Part shown: one piece after another, positions 7,841-17,691 of the stretch
Position numbering within the stretch: the stretch's first letter is position 1
Layout: every line of letters begins with the position of its first letter
Assembly: GCF_004331265.1 (NCBI RefSeq)
Contig: NZ_SJOO01000009.1
Span: 62,001 to 126,000, forward strand
DNA from: Enterobacter wuhouensis
GTDB lineage: Bacteria > Pseudomonadota > Gammaproteobacteria > Enterobacterales > Enterobacteriaceae
Length of the DNA: 64,000 nt
Reading direction: 5' to 3'
The notes under the pieces: model-generated
Told to the model about the DNA's origin: nothing
Databases searched by the model: none
Seen by the model: only the letters and a program-made list of their open reading frames with translations
Position numbers and translations under genes: made by a program

Positions 7841-9922
7841 CTACCGCTTCTTACCCACCGCCCTTCTGCGCTTGTCCAAATCCTTAATCAGCCTGTTCAC
7901 CCCGTCATCGGCAAACATCTTCTCAAGCGTTGTGGACAGCTTGCGACGCCAGTTCTTGTACTGATAGCTGGTGCCCGGAATGTTCACCGGCTCCGCCATA
8001 CCAATCCAGTCTTCCGGCTGCAGCCCCAGCAGGGCGCTGTTGCTGTCGGCGATGTAGCGCTGTAAGCCACGGTTAAGCGTTGGCGTCATCGACATCAGCG
8101 ACGCCTTATGCCCGGCGCGCTTCGGCAGACAGCCATGCTTGTGCAGCGCATCCAGCAAGCCCTGCTTCGCCAGCTCGCGATCCTGATACAGACCGCGCAG
8201 CACCTCTTCATCAGGATACAGCCCCAGGGATTTACCGAGCGTCAGGTCGCCGCTTTCCCAATAGCCTTTAAGCACAGGAAGGTCATGCGTCGTCGCGACT
8301 GCCATTGACTGTTCCGGGTACGCCTGCGGCGCGCGGAAGGTTTTCTCATGATCGCTTTCAAAATAGAGGACTTTGTAGGAGTAGACGCCGCTGTCGCGGA
8401 GCTTGCTGACGATTTCCACCGGTACGGTGCCGAGATCTTCACCGATCACCATGCACTGATGGCGCTTACTTTCCAGCGCGAGGATCGACAGCAGATCGTC
8501 AACGGGATACTGCACGTACGCCCCGTGATCCGCCGTTTCACCGTAGGGGATCCACCACAGGCGCAGCACGGACATCACGTGGTCAATGCGCAGCGCCCCG
8601 CAGTTCTGCATGTTCGCACGCAGCAGGTCGATAAACGGCTCGTAGGCGCGCGCCGCCATCACGTGCGGGTCCATCGGCGGCAGGCCCCAGTTCTGCCCCA
8701 GCGGGCCAAGGATATCCGGTGGCGCACCCACGGAGGCCTTGAGGCAGTAAAGTTCACGGTCACACCAGGTTTCCGCCCCGCCTTCCGCCACGCCGACGGC
8801 CAGATCGCGATACAGGCCGATCGGCATGTTATAACCCTGACTCACCTGCCAGCAGGCGGCAAACTGGCTGTACGCCAGCCACTGCAGCCACAGATAGAAG
8901 TCCACTTCATCGGCATATTTTTTACAGAAGGCTTTCACCTCAGGCGTGTTGACGGACCGATACGCTTCGGGCCAGACCGGCCAGCCCCAGCGCATTTCAT
9001 CCTCTTTTACCTGATACGCATGAAGCGCGTCGAACGCCGCCTGCCAGTAAAGGCTTTCGCCTTCCTGCGTCACAAACTGTCGGAAGGCCGCCATCTGCTC
9101 GTCATCGCGCTGCGCAAAGCCTTTCCACGCCAGACGCAGCGCGGCCATCTTCAGCGAGGTGACGGTGGAATAGTCGACCCAATCCGCCTCGCGCGCCTGC
9201 TTCAGAAGCTGCTGCGTGGTCGGGAGTTTCCACCACGCCTGCGCCTCTTTGCTGTTTTTGAAATCATCTAACGCGTTAACGTCGATATAAATTACGTTCA
9301 TCCAGCGGCGGGATGACGGGCTGTACGGACTTGCGCTTTCCGGATTCGCCGGATAGAGCGCGTGGATCGGGTTGAGGCCGATAAACGCGCCGCCGCGCTC
9401 GCCCACGGATGCCAGCATCTTTTTCAGATCGCCAAAATCACCGATGCCCCAGTTGCTGTCGGAGCGCAGCGTATAGAGCTGCACGCAGGCGCCCCACAGC
9501 TTTTTGCCTTCAAGCAGCGCCTGCGGCTCGTAGCAGCGTTTTGGCGCGACGATCACCCGGCAGTGAAAACGCCGATCGTCCTGGGTGAGCGTTAAGGTGT
9601 GGTAGCCCTCCGGCAGCTTCGCCGGAAGGTTAAGCGCCTTGCCGCCGGTGGCGTGGCCCTTGTGCTGATGCCCCTCTTCGGTGGTGAGCAGCCAGCTAAA
9701 ATCCCCCCGCCCCTCTACCGCCAGCGGCATCTTTTTGCCCGCGGTGAATACCTTCACGTTTGGCACCGGTGCAGCCGACGCTTTCGCGTCGGTTTTGTGC
9801 ATGGCATCCAGCAAACGTCTTTTGGTGTCCGCACCAATAGACTGCGGTTTGCCGTGCGCATTGATGTAACTGAGGCTAATTCCCGCCGCCTGCGCGGCAC
9901 TGTCCAGACGTTTACTCTCCAT
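7841..9922 (-). CDS. malQ: 4-alpha-glucanotransferase (amylomaltase)
   Basis: A 693-residue cytoplasmic glycoside hydrolase family 77 enzyme. It transfers glucanosyl chains between maltodextrins and frees glucose, giving substrates for MalP. The catalytic residues can be placed: nucleophile Asp447 in LRIDHVM, acid/base Glu495 in GEDLGT, and the third carboxylate in the THDLPV motif near residue 547. One residue shorter than E. coli MalQ. It lies 9 bases downstream of malP in the malPQ operon, which is under MalT control. Confidence 0.97.
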   Translation of the reverse strand: MESKRLDSAAQAAGISLSYINAHGKPQSIGADTKRRLLDAMHKTDAKASAAPVPNVKVFTAGKKMPLAVEGRGDFSWLLTTEEGHQHKGHATGGKALNLPAKLPEGYHTLTLTQDDRRFHCRVIVAPKRCYEPQALLEGKKLWGACVQLYTLRSDSNWGIGDFGDLKKMLASVGERGGAFIGLNPIHALYPANPESASPYSPSSRRWMNVIYIDVNALDDFKNSKEAQAWWKLPTTQQLLKQAREADWVDYSTVTSLKMAALRLAWKGFAQRDDEQMAAFRQFVTQEGESLYWQAAFDALHAYQVKEDEMRWGWPVWPEAYRSVNTPEVKAFCKKYADEVDFYLWLQWLAYSQFAACWQVSQGYNMPIGLYRDLAVGVAEGGAETWCDRELYCLKASVGAPPDILGPLGQNWGLPPMDPHVMAARAYEPFIDLLRANMQNCGALRIDHVMSVLRLWWIPYGETADHGAYVQYPVDDLLSILALESKRHQCMVIGEDLGTVPVEIVSKLRDSGVYSYKVLYFESDHEKTFRAPQAYPEQSMAVATTHDLPVLKGYWESGDLTLGKSLGLYPDEEVLRGLYQDRELAKQGLLDALHKHGCLPKRAGHKASLMSMTPTLNRGLQRYIADSNSALLGLQPEDWIGMAEPVNIPGTSYQYKNWRRKLSTTLEKMFADDGVNRLIKDLDKRRRAVGKKR

Positions 9923-9931
9923 CGCGCTTCC

Positions 9932-12325
9932 TTAGCGTTTTGCCTGCCAGATACGGGACTGATAATCACGGATTGAACGGTCAGAGCTGAACATACCGCA
10001 GCGCGCGGTGTTCAGAATACACGCGCGGGTCCAGGCCTCCTGGTCGCGGTACAGCACGTCGACCTGCTTCTGCGCCTCAACATAGGCCGCGAAGTCCGCC
10101 ATCACCAGATACGGATCGCCGCCCTGTTTGCCCATGCTGTGCAGCATCTGGTCAAACGCATGCTTATCACCGTCGCTGTACTTACCGCTTTCCAGCTCTT
10201 TCAGCACCGCATCCAGCACGTTGTCTTTTTTACGCCATTTCACCGGGTCGTAGCCTTTGGCCTTGATGGCTTTCACTTCTTCAACAGTATGGCCGAAGAT
10301 AAAAATGTTCTCCTCGCCGACCTTCTCGGCGATTTCGACGTTTGCACCGTCCAGCGTGCCGACGGTCAGCGCGCCGTTCAGCGCCAGCTTCATGTTGCCA
10401 GTACCGGACGCTTCTTTACCTGCCGTGGAGATCTGCTCGGAGATATCCGCCGCCGGGATCAGCATTTCAGCCGCAGAGACGCAGTAATCCGGCAGGAACA
10501 CCACCTTCAGCTTGTCGCCCACTTTCGGATCGCTGTTGATCGCCGCCGCCACCTTATTGATGGCGAGGATAATATTTTTCGCCAGGTAGTAGCCCGGCGC
10601 CGCTTTCGCACCGAACAGGAACACGCGCGGCACGCGGTCGGCCTGCGGGTTCTCGCGGATCTCTTTGTACAGCGCCAGAATGTGCAGCAGGTTCAGGTGC
10701 TGACGTTTGTACTCGTGCAGGCGTTTGATCTGGATGTCGAAAATCGCGTTCGGGTTGATCTCAATCCCGGTACGCGCCTTCACGAACGCCGCCAGGCGAA
10801 CCTTGTTCTCCCGTTTGATGGCGCGGTACTGCTCGCGGAACTTCGCGTCGTCAGCCTGTTTTTCCAGGTTGATGAGCTGGTCCAGGTCGTTGGCCCACTC
10901 TTTCTTCAGGGTCTTGTCCAGCAGCCCTGCCAGCAGCGGGTTGCACTGCTTGATCCAGCGGCGCGGCGTGATGCCGTTGGTCACGTTGTGGAATTTGGTC
11001 GGCCACAGCTGGTGGTATTCCGGGAACAGATCTTTCACCACCAGATCCGAGTGCAGCGCCGCCACGCCGTTCACCGCGAAGCCGCTGACTACGCACATGT
11101 TCGCCATGCGCACCTGTTTATCATGCACAACCGCTAGCTTCGCCCACACGGCTTTGTCGCCCGGCCAGGTTTTATCCACCAGCACTTTAAACTGGTCGTT
11201 AATTTTATTGATAATCTGCATATGGCGCGGCAGCAGCGTTTTCACCAGCTTCTCATCCCAGCACTCGAGCGCTTCCGGCATCAGGGTGTGGTTGGTGTAG
11301 GCAAAGGTACGGCTGGTGATGGCCCAGGCGTCGTCCCAGCTCAGCTGATGCTCGTCGATCAGCACGCGCAGCAGTTCGGGAATAGCAATGGTCGGGTGCG
11401 TGTCGTTGAGCTGAATCACTTCGAAGTCCGGCAGCTGCGCCAGCTTGCGGCCCGCCAGGTGATGGCGACGCAGAATGTCCGCCACGGAGCAGGCGCACTG
11501 GAAGTATTGCTGCATCAGGCGCAGCTTTTTACCCGCCAGGTGGTTGTCGTTCGGGTAGAGCACCTTGGTCAGCTTCTCGGCGTCGATGCCCTGCTGCTCG
11601 GCGCGCAGGAAGTCGCCGTCGTTGAATTTGGTCAGGTTGAACGGATGCGCGTGCTTCGCCTGCCACAGGCGCAGAGGCTGCGACACGCCGTTGCGGTAGC
11701 CGAGCACCGGCAGATCCCAGGCTTCACCGGTGATGGTAAACGCCGGTTCCCAAACACCCTGCTTTGTGACCTTCCCGCCAATACCCACCTGCACGTCCAG
11801 CTGCGCGTTGTGGCGGAACCACGGGTAGGTATTGCGGTGCCAGTCGTCCGGCGCTTCCATCTGATGCCCGTCGGCGAACGACTGGCGGAACAGGCCGTAC
11901 TGATAGTTCAGGCCGTAGCCAATAGCCGACTGGCCGACGGTAGCCATAGAATCCAGGAAGCAGGCCGCCAGGCGTCCCAGACCACCGTTGCCCAGCGCCG
12001 GGTCAGTCTCTTCTTCCAGCAGGTCGGTCAGGTTAATGTCGTGTTCTTTGAGGACGTCACCGACGTCCTGATACCAGCCGAGGTTCAGCAGGTTGTTGCC
12101 GGTCAGACGGCCAATCAGGAATTCCATCGAAATGTAGTTCACGTGACGCTGGCTTTTAACCGGCTTCGCCACCGGCTGAGCGTCCAGCTGCTCTGCGATC
12201 GCGCCGCTCACGGCCTGCCACCACTGGTGAGGCGTCATCTCGCTGGCGGCGTGAAGGCCAAAACGCTGCCACTGACGCGTCAGGGCAGCCTGGAATTGAG
12301 CTTTGTTGAAGGTAGGCTGTGACAT
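9932..12325 (-). CDS. malP: Maltodextrin phosphorylase
   Basis: A 797-residue PLP-dependent glycosyltransferase family 35 enzyme that splits maltodextrins with phosphate to give glucose-1-phosphate. The PLP lysine is Lys646 in EASGTGNMKLALNGAL. The reading frame could begin at 12358, but the ATG at 12325 gives MSQPTFNKAQF, the same start and length as E. coli MalP. First gene of malPQ. The gene shares its long upstream region with divergent malT. It is a paralogue of glgP at 19.5-22 kb. Confidence 0.97.
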   Translation of the reverse strand: MSQPTFNKAQFQAALTRQWQRFGLHAASEMTPHQWWQAVSGAIAEQLDAQPVAKPVKSQRHVNYISMEFLIGRLTGNNLLNLGWYQDVGDVLKEHDINLTDLLEEETDPALGNGGLGRLAACFLDSMATVGQSAIGYGLNYQYGLFRQSFADGHQMEAPDDWHRNTYPWFRHNAQLDVQVGIGGKVTKQGVWEPAFTITGEAWDLPVLGYRNGVSQPLRLWQAKHAHPFNLTKFNDGDFLRAEQQGIDAEKLTKVLYPNDNHLAGKKLRLMQQYFQCACSVADILRRHHLAGRKLAQLPDFEVIQLNDTHPTIAIPELLRVLIDEHQLSWDDAWAITSRTFAYTNHTLMPEALECWDEKLVKTLLPRHMQIINKINDQFKVLVDKTWPGDKAVWAKLAVVHDKQVRMANMCVVSGFAVNGVAALHSDLVVKDLFPEYHQLWPTKFHNVTNGITPRRWIKQCNPLLAGLLDKTLKKEWANDLDQLINLEKQADDAKFREQYRAIKRENKVRLAAFVKARTGIEINPNAIFDIQIKRLHEYKRQHLNLLHILALYKEIRENPQADRVPRVFLFGAKAAPGYYLAKNIILAINKVAAAINSDPKVGDKLKVVFLPDYCVSAAEMLIPAADISEQISTAGKEASGTGNMKLALNGALTVGTLDGANVEIAEKVGEENIFIFGHTVEEVKAIKAKGYDPVKWRKKDNVLDAVLKELESGKYSDGDKHAFDQMLHSMGKQGGDPYLVMADFAAYVEAQKQVDVLYRDQEAWTRACILNTARCGMFSSDRSIRDYQSRIWQAKR

Positions 12326-12393
12326 AGGGGATCGGCATCCTTTAGAAAGAGAACACAAGTTAGCGCTAGTGTGCCTGGCTCATTTCGCCTCTT

Positions 12394-12439
12394 CCTCCTC
12401 CCGTGGGGGATTAGACAGGGAGGAGTAGCGGGGATGAGC
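12394..12439. promoter_or_regulatory. Candidate MalT boxes upstream of malPQ
   Basis: Several sequences close to the MalT box GGGGA(T/G)GAGG lie upstream of malP: CGGGAGGAGG on the minus strand (12394-12403), AGGGAGGAGT (12417-12426) and GGGGATGAGC (12430-12439) on the plus strand. MalT activates malPQ in E. coli through such boxes. The cluster fits; assignment of each box is tentative. Confidence 0.55.
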
Positions 12440-12761
12440 ATAAAAGTGTGATCGAGGCCACTCTGTGAGTGTGCACTGCGGAGGAAAAGTTATCCTGGAA
12501 GAGTGTCAAAAAAATGAAATGCGGTTTCGCAGGAAATTAATCCACGCTGAAATGATTACTTACGTAGAATAATATTTCTGCAACTGAGGATTACCCTGGA
12601 AGGCTATTAATCCCGCATAACCTTACCCAAACTTTATTAACTTTGACGTCACTATAACTTTCTGAAACCAGTTTCAGCGTAACCGCACTAAATGCATACA
12701 AACCAGCATCCACGCGGTGTGTGAGCCATTTTTAAAAAGTTCCACCCCGTACGGGAATGTT

Positions 12762-12781
12762 TTGTGACAGAGTGCAAATTC
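12762..12781 (+). promoter_or_regulatory. CRP site of malT
   Basis: TGTGACAGAGTGCAAA preceded by a T run is almost the CRP site known upstream of E. coli malT. The following leader to the ATG, including ggccgacctta, attaattacgaagcgc and the cacagtgaagtga ribosome site, also matches E. coli. The rest of the 574-base malP-malT spacer is AT-rich and shows no ORF. Confidence 0.75.
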
Positions 12782-12899
12782 AGAGCCACAAAAGCCCGAC
12801 ATAACTTGCAATAGTTCCCTTATTGGCCGACCTTATATCTATTAATTACGAAGCGCAAAAAAAATAAATTCTCTCGTTCCCCACAGTGAAGTGAAAACT

Positions 12900-15605
12900 A
12901 TGTTGATTCCGTCCAAATTAAGTCGCCCGGTTCGTCTTGACCATACGGTGGTCCGCGAGCGTCTGTTGGCTAAACTTTCCGGCGCGCATAATTTCCGACT
13001 GGCGCTGGTAACGAGTCCTGCAGGTTATGGAAAAACAACGCTCATTTCGCAATGGGCCGCAGGTAAAAGCGATCTTGGCTGGTACTCCCTCGACGAGGGC
13101 GATAACCAGCAAGAGCGTTTTGCCAGCTACCTGGTTGCTGCTATTCAGCAGGCGACTAACGGACACTGTGCCGCCAGTGAGGTGATGGTGCAGAAGCGCC
13201 AGTACGCCAGCCTGTCCTCCCTTTTCTCGCAGATTTTTATTGAGCTGGCGGAATGGCATCGCCCGCTGTACGTCGTCATTGATGATTATCATCTAATCAC
13301 CAACCCGGCGATCCACGAGTCGATGCGCTTCTTCCTGCGCCATCAGCCGGAAAACCTGACGCTGGTCGTCCTGTCGCGCAACCTGCCGCAGCTGGGCATT
13401 GCCAACCTGCGCGTGCGCGATCAGCTGCTGGAAGTGGGCAGCCAACAGCTCGCCTTTACGCATCAGGAGGCCAAACAGTTCTTCGACTGCCGCCTGACCT
13501 CGCCGATTGAGGCCGCCGAAAGCAGCCGCCTCTGCGATGACGTTGCGGGATGGGCCACCGCCCTGCAGCTTATCGCTCTTTCCGCGCGTCAGAACAATAG
13601 CCCAACGCACCAGTCCGCGCGCCGCCTGGCGGGCATTAACGCCAGCCACCTGTCAGATTATCTGGTGGATGAGGTACTGGACAGCGTCGATACTTCTACC
13701 CGCAATTTTCTGCTGAAAAGTTCCCTGCTGCGTTCCATGAACGATGCGCTCATCGTGCGCGTGACGGGCTGTGAAAACGGTCAGCTACAGCTCGAAGAGA
13801 TTGAACGTCAGGGCCTTTTCCTGACCCGCATGGACGATCCGGGGGAGTGGTTTAGCTATCACCCGCTGTTTGGCAGCTTCCTGCGCCAGCGCTGTCAGTG
13901 GGAGCTGGCCGTCGAACTGCCGGAAATCCACCGCGCCGCCGCCGAAAGCTGGATGGCGCAAGGTTTCCCGAGCGAGGCTATCCACCACGCGCTGGCCGCC
14001 GGTGATGCCGGCATGCTGCGCGATATCCTCCTCAACCATGCGTGGGGGCTGTTTAACCACAGCGAACTGTCCCTGCTGGAAGAGTCATTAAAAGCCCTGC
14101 CGTGGGAGAGCCTGCTGGAGAACCCGCGCCTGGTGCTGCTGCAGGCCTGGCTGATGCAGAGCCAGCATCGCTACAGCGAAGTGAATACCCTGCTGGCGCG
14201 CGCCGAGCAGGAGATGGAAAGCGAAATGGATGTCACCCTGCACGGCGAGTTTAACGCCCTGCGCGCGCAGGTGGCGATTAACGATGGCGACCCGGACGAG
14301 GCAGAGCGCCTTGCCATGGTCGCGCTGGATGAGCTTCCGCTGGCCAACTTCTACAGCCGCATTGTGGCGACCTCGGTGCACGGTGAAGTGCTGCACTGCA
14401 AAGGCGATCTCACCCGTTCGCTTTCATTAATGCAGCAAACCGAACAGATGGCCCGTCGTCACGATGTCTGGCACTACGCGCTGTGGAGCCTGATCCAGCA
14501 GAGCGAGATTTTATTCGCGCAGGGCTTCCTGCAGGCCGCCTGGGAGAATCAGGAAAAAGCGTTCCAGCTGATTCGTGAACAGCATCTGGAACAGCTGCCG
14601 ATGCACGAGTTTCTGTTGCGTATTCGCGCCCAGCTGCTGTGGGCGTGGTCGCGCCTGGACGAAGCAGAAAGCTGCGCGCGTCAGGGTGTGGACGTCCTTT
14701 CCAGCTTCCAGCCGCAGCAGCAGCTGCAGTGTCTGGCGCTGCTGGTGCAGTGCTCGCTGGCGCGCGGGGATCTGGATAATGCCCGCAACCACCTAAACCG
14801 CCTGGAAAACCTGCTCGGCAACGGCCAGTATCACAGCGACTGGGTATCGAACGCCGACAAGGTCCGGGTGATTTACTGGCAAATGACCGGCGACAAAAAA
14901 TCCGCCGCCAACTGGCTGCGCCAGACGCCAAAACCGGAATTTGCCAATAACCACTTCCTGCAGAGCCAGTGGCGCAATATTGCCCGCGTGCAGATCCTGC
15001 TGGGTGACTTCGAACCTGCCGAGATCGTGCTGGAGGAGTTGAACGAAAACGCCCGCAGCCTGCGCCTGATGAGCGATCTGAACCGCAACCTGCTGCTGCT
15101 CAACCAGCTTTACTGGCAGGCGGGGCGCAAAAACGACGCCCAGCGCGTGCTGCTGGAAGCGCTCCAGCTCGCCAACCGCACCGGGTTTATCAGCCACTTT
15201 GTGATTGAAGGCGAAGTGATGGCGCAGCAGCTGCGCCAGCTTATTCAGCTCAACACGCTGCCGGAGCTGGATCAGCATCGCGCCCAGCGCATTCTGCGCG
15301 AGATTAACCAGCATCATCGCCACAAATTTGCGCATTTCGATGAGAACTTCGTGGAACGTCTGCTGAACCATCCGGAAGTGCCGGAGCTTATCCGCACCAG
15401 CCCGCTCACCCAGCGTGAATGGCAGGTGCTGGGGCTGATCTATTCAGGCTATAGCAACGAGCAGATTGCCGGCGAACTGGCGGTGGCGGCGACCACCATC
15501 AAAACGCATATCCGCAATCTGTATCAGAAGCTGGGCGTGGCGCACCGTCAGGATGCCGTGCTGCACGCGCAGCAATTATTGAAGATGATGGGGTACGGCG
15601 TTTAG
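12900..15605 (+). CDS. malT: MalT, ATP-dependent activator of the maltose regulon
   Basis: A 901-residue transcription activator that oligomerises with ATP and maltotriose and switches on malPQ and the other mal operons. Order of domains: N-terminal NTPase with Walker A SPAGYGKTT (about 39) and a Walker B-like VIDDYH; a winged-helix region; a TPR-like superhelix that binds maltotriose; and a LuxR-type helix-turn-helix at the C-terminus (TQREWQVLGLIYSGYSNEQI, then TIKTHIRNLYQKLG). A GTG at 12891 could add three residues. The ATG at 12900 aligns with E. coli (MLIPSKLSRP) and gives the same length. Confidence 0.97.
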   Translation: MLIPSKLSRPVRLDHTVVRERLLAKLSGAHNFRLALVTSPAGYGKTTLISQWAAGKSDLGWYSLDEGDNQQERFASYLVAAIQQATNGHCAASEVMVQKRQYASLSSLFSQIFIELAEWHRPLYVVIDDYHLITNPAIHESMRFFLRHQPENLTLVVLSRNLPQLGIANLRVRDQLLEVGSQQLAFTHQEAKQFFDCRLTSPIEAAESSRLCDDVAGWATALQLIALSARQNNSPTHQSARRLAGINASHLSDYLVDEVLDSVDTSTRNFLLKSSLLRSMNDALIVRVTGCENGQLQLEEIERQGLFLTRMDDPGEWFSYHPLFGSFLRQRCQWELAVELPEIHRAAAESWMAQGFPSEAIHHALAAGDAGMLRDILLNHAWGLFNHSELSLLEESLKALPWESLLENPRLVLLQAWLMQSQHRYSEVNTLLARAEQEMESEMDVTLHGEFNALRAQVAINDGDPDEAERLAMVALDELPLANFYSRIVATSVHGEVLHCKGDLTRSLSLMQQTEQMARRHDVWHYALWSLIQQSEILFAQGFLQAAWENQEKAFQLIREQHLEQLPMHEFLLRIRAQLLWAWSRLDEAESCARQGVDVLSSFQPQQQLQCLALLVQCSLARGDLDNARNHLNRLENLLGNGQYHSDWVSNADKVRVIYWQMTGDKKSAANWLRQTPKPEFANNHFLQSQWRNIARVQILLGDFEPAEIVLEELNENARSLRLMSDLNRNLLLLNQLYWQAGRKNDAQRVLLEALQLANRTGFISHFVIEGEVMAQQLRQLIQLNTLPELDQHRAQRILREINQHHRHKFAHFDENFVERLLNHPEVPELIRTSPLTQREWQVLGLIYSGYSNEQIAGELAVAATTIKTHIRNLYQKLGVAHRQDAVLHAQQLLKMMGYGV

Positions 15606-15619
15606 GTTTTGTGCGGCCT

Positions 15620-15660
15620 GATGCCCTCACCCCGGCCCTCTCCCACAGGGAGTGGGAGAA
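15620..15660. repeat. Palindromic intergenic repeat (copy 4)
   Basis: gatgccctcaccccggccc followed by ccctctcccacagggagtggg, in the 62-base gap between convergent malT and glpR. It is the only terminator-like structure there. Confidence 0.8.
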
Positions 15661-15667
15661 AGGCTTC

Positions 15668-16426
15668 TCAACACAACTCTAACTGCACATTATTATCTTT
15701 TATCACCTGCATCACCCCTGCCGGCGGCGGCACGTCGGTGTACACCGCATCGACCATGCTGATGCTGCCCATGTTCACCATCGCGTTACGGCCAAACTTA
15801 GAGTGATCTACCACCAGCATCACGTGGCGTGAGTTTTCGATAATCGCGCGCTTGGTGCGCACCTCGTGGTAATCAAACTCCAGCAGGGAACCGTCGCTGT
15901 CGATGCCGCTGATCCCCAGAATGCCGAAGTCGAGGCGGAACTGGGAGATAAAATCGAGCGTCGCTTCGCCGATAATGCCCCCGTCGCGGCTGCGCAGCTC
16001 GCCGCCCGCCAGGATGATACGGAAATCATCTTTCTGCATCAGGGTGTTGGCGACGTTCAGGTTGTTGGTCACCACGCGCAGGTTTTCGTGATCCAGCAGC
16101 GCATGGGCGACCGCTTCCGGCGTGGTGCCGATATCAATAAACAGCGTCGCGCCGTTCGGGATCTGGCTCGCCACTTTCCGGGCAATGCGCTCTTTCTCAG
16201 CCGTCTGCGTGGCCTTACGGTCGTGCCAGGAGGTGTTAACCGAGCTGGACGGCAGCGCCGCGCCGCCGTGGTGGCGAAGGATGCGGTTCTGATCGGCCAG
16301 GTCGTTCAGGTCGCGACGAATGGTTTGCGGGCTGACCGCAAACTGCTCCACCAGCTCTTCGGTGCTGACGTATCCCTGCTTTTTAACCAGTTCGATAATG
16401 GCGTCATGACGCTGTGTTTGTTTCAT
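15668..16426 (-). CDS. glpR: Glycerol-3-phosphate regulon repressor GlpR
   Basis: A 252-residue DeoR-family repressor. The N-terminal helix-turn-helix covers about residues 18-55 (GYVSTEELVEQFAVSPQTIRRDL). The sugar-phosphate isomerase-like effector domain contains DIGTTPEAVAHAL and the RIILAGGELRSRDGG segment. It binds glycerol-3-phosphate and represses glp operons; a matching operator lies at glpD. The frame is open upstream to 16561, but the ATG at 16426 gives MKQTQRHDAI and the E. coli length. Last gene of glpEGR. E. coli K-12 strains often carry a damaged glpR; this copy is full length. Confidence 0.96.
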   Translation of the reverse strand: MKQTQRHDAIIELVKKQGYVSTEELVEQFAVSPQTIRRDLNDLADQNRILRHHGGAALPSSSVNTSWHDRKATQTAEKERIARKVASQIPNGATLFIDIGTTPEAVAHALLDHENLRVVTNNLNVANTLMQKDDFRIILAGGELRSRDGGIIGEATLDFISQFRLDFGILGISGIDSDGSLLEFDYHEVRTKRAIIENSRHVMLVVDHSKFGRNAMVNMGSISMVDAVYTDVPPPAGVMQVIKDNNVQLELC

Positions 16427-16442
16427 GAAATATCCCTGGGAA

Positions 16443-17273
16443 TTATGTTCGTTTCCGCGCATGGAGCGTGTCGGCAATCGCCATCGCCAGCCCCACGGCC
16501 AGCCCGGTAACGTGTGCACCGTTGGCGATAGACATACCAAACAGATCAAACCATCCGGCAATTAGCCATATTAACGCAAAGGTTATCAATCCGCGTTGCA
16601 GATAGATGCCGCTTTCCGGGTCGCGCTCGCCTCTGAGCCAGACGTAGCCCATCAGGGCATATACCACGCCGGACAATCCACCGAACCACGGGCCGCTGAA
16701 CTTGTGCTGAACGTAGCCGCTCAGCAGGGCGCTGATAACCGTAATGACGATCAGCTTGCCGCTGCCGAGACGCTTCTCAACGATACCGCCAAGATACCAC
16801 CACCACAGCAGGTTAAAGAGGATATGCATGACCGAGAAGTGCATCAGCGCGTGGGAGAAGTAGCGCCAGACGTCAAAATCCAGCGACGGATCGTACGGCC
16901 ACGCGAGGGCCATCATCACGCTCTGGTCGCCCACCACGTTCATAATAATGAAGACGATGATGCACGCCGCCATCAGCAGCAGCGTAAACGGCCCTGCACG
17001 TTCGCGGATGGTGGCAAGAAAGGGAAACCGGCTGTAGTGCAAACCGCTGCCGGTCTGCCCGGACTGCCAGCTTGCCGCCAGATAGCGCGGGTCGCCGGGG
17101 TTTTCAAGAAAACGCGCCAGCTCTTCGTTTACGCGCGCGGCCTGGCTCTCATCGGCCAGCCAGACGTCGGTCTGGTTATGTTGCTGAATCGTCAGAATAA
17201 TGCCCTGCGTCGCCATATAGTCGACAAACGCCTGGGCGACGCGCGGGTTGGTAAAGGAGGTAATCATCAACAT
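16443..17273 (-). CDS. glpG: Rhomboid intramembrane serine protease GlpG
   Basis: A 276-residue protease that cleaves within transmembrane segments of membrane proteins. A small N-terminal cytosolic domain precedes six transmembrane helices. The catalytic dyad is visible: Ser201 in GGLSGVVYA (GxSG) and His254 in NGAHVTG. The HALMHFSVMHILFN segment carries the conserved His and Asn of the oxyanion region. The start at 17273 (MLMITSF) matches E. coli. It lies between glpE and glpR. No link with glycerol metabolism is evident in its chemistry. Confidence 0.96.
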   Translation of the reverse strand: MLMITSFTNPRVAQAFVDYMATQGIILTIQQHNQTDVWLADESQAARVNEELARFLENPGDPRYLAASWQSGQTGSGLHYSRFPFLATIRERAGPFTLLLMAACIIVFIIMNVVGDQSVMMALAWPYDPSLDFDVWRYFSHALMHFSVMHILFNLLWWWYLGGIVEKRLGSGKLIVITVISALLSGYVQHKFSGPWFGGLSGVVYALMGYVWLRGERDPESGIYLQRGLITFALIWLIAGWFDLFGMSIANGAHVTGLAVGLAMAIADTLHARKRT

Positions 17274-17320
17274 GGGCGGCGGTCGCTTATTTCCACACAA
17301 AAGGGGACAGTATAGCGGGA

Positions 17321-17653
17321 TCAGCGCTCAAAAGCGTATTCCACTTCCGCAGGGAAATGACGATGCCAGGCATCGAAGCCGCCGTCGACGCTGTATACCG
17401 CGTCGTAGCCCTGCTGAAGCAGATACTGCGCCGCGCCTTTGCTGCTGTTGCCGTGGTAGCACATCACCAGCACCGGGGTGTCAAAGTCGTTATCGCGCAT
17501 AAACGCGCCCAATGAGTCGTTGGTAAGATGAAACGCGCCCGGCGTGTGGCCCATCGCAAAGCTCTGCGGATCGCGGATATCCACCAGCACCGCTTTTCCC
17601 TGATGCATCTTCTGGTGGGCTTCTTCTACGTTAATACATTCAAACTGATCCAT
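17321..17653 (-). CDS. glpE: Thiosulfate sulfurtransferase GlpE (single-domain rhodanese)
   Basis: A 110-residue cytoplasmic rhodanese that moves sulfane sulfur from thiosulfate to cyanide or thioredoxin-like acceptors. The active-site Cys65 is in MCYHGNSS, with VDIRDPQSFAMGH upstream as expected. Two residues longer than E. coli GlpE, with the difference at the C-terminus. First gene of glpEGR, 47 bases upstream of glpG and divergent from glpD. Confidence 0.96.
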   Translation of the reverse strand: MDQFECINVEEAHQKMHQGKAVLVDIRDPQSFAMGHTPGAFHLTNDSLGAFMRDNDFDTPVLVMCYHGNSSKGAAQYLLQQGYDAVYSVDGGFDAWHRHFPAEVEYAFER

Positions 17654-17691
17654 GGTGTTCTCATCTTATATTCAGGTGTGGTGCGGTTTTT

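Noticed and set aside
8348..9271. 307-codon open frame on the plus strand inside malQ
   Set aside because: It is antisense to a full-length, conserved malQ and encodes an Arg/Gln/His/Val-rich product typical of the mirror frame of a GC-rich gene. No ribosome site or known domain.
10139..11137. 332-codon open frame opposite malP, with a further one at 11222-12322
   Set aside because: Mirror-frame products of malP with biased composition; no family resemblance and no promoter.
12891..12899. GTG start of malT at 12891
   Set aside because: The ATG at 12900 aligns with the E. coli MalT N-terminus and has the conserved gtgaagtg leader as ribosome site.
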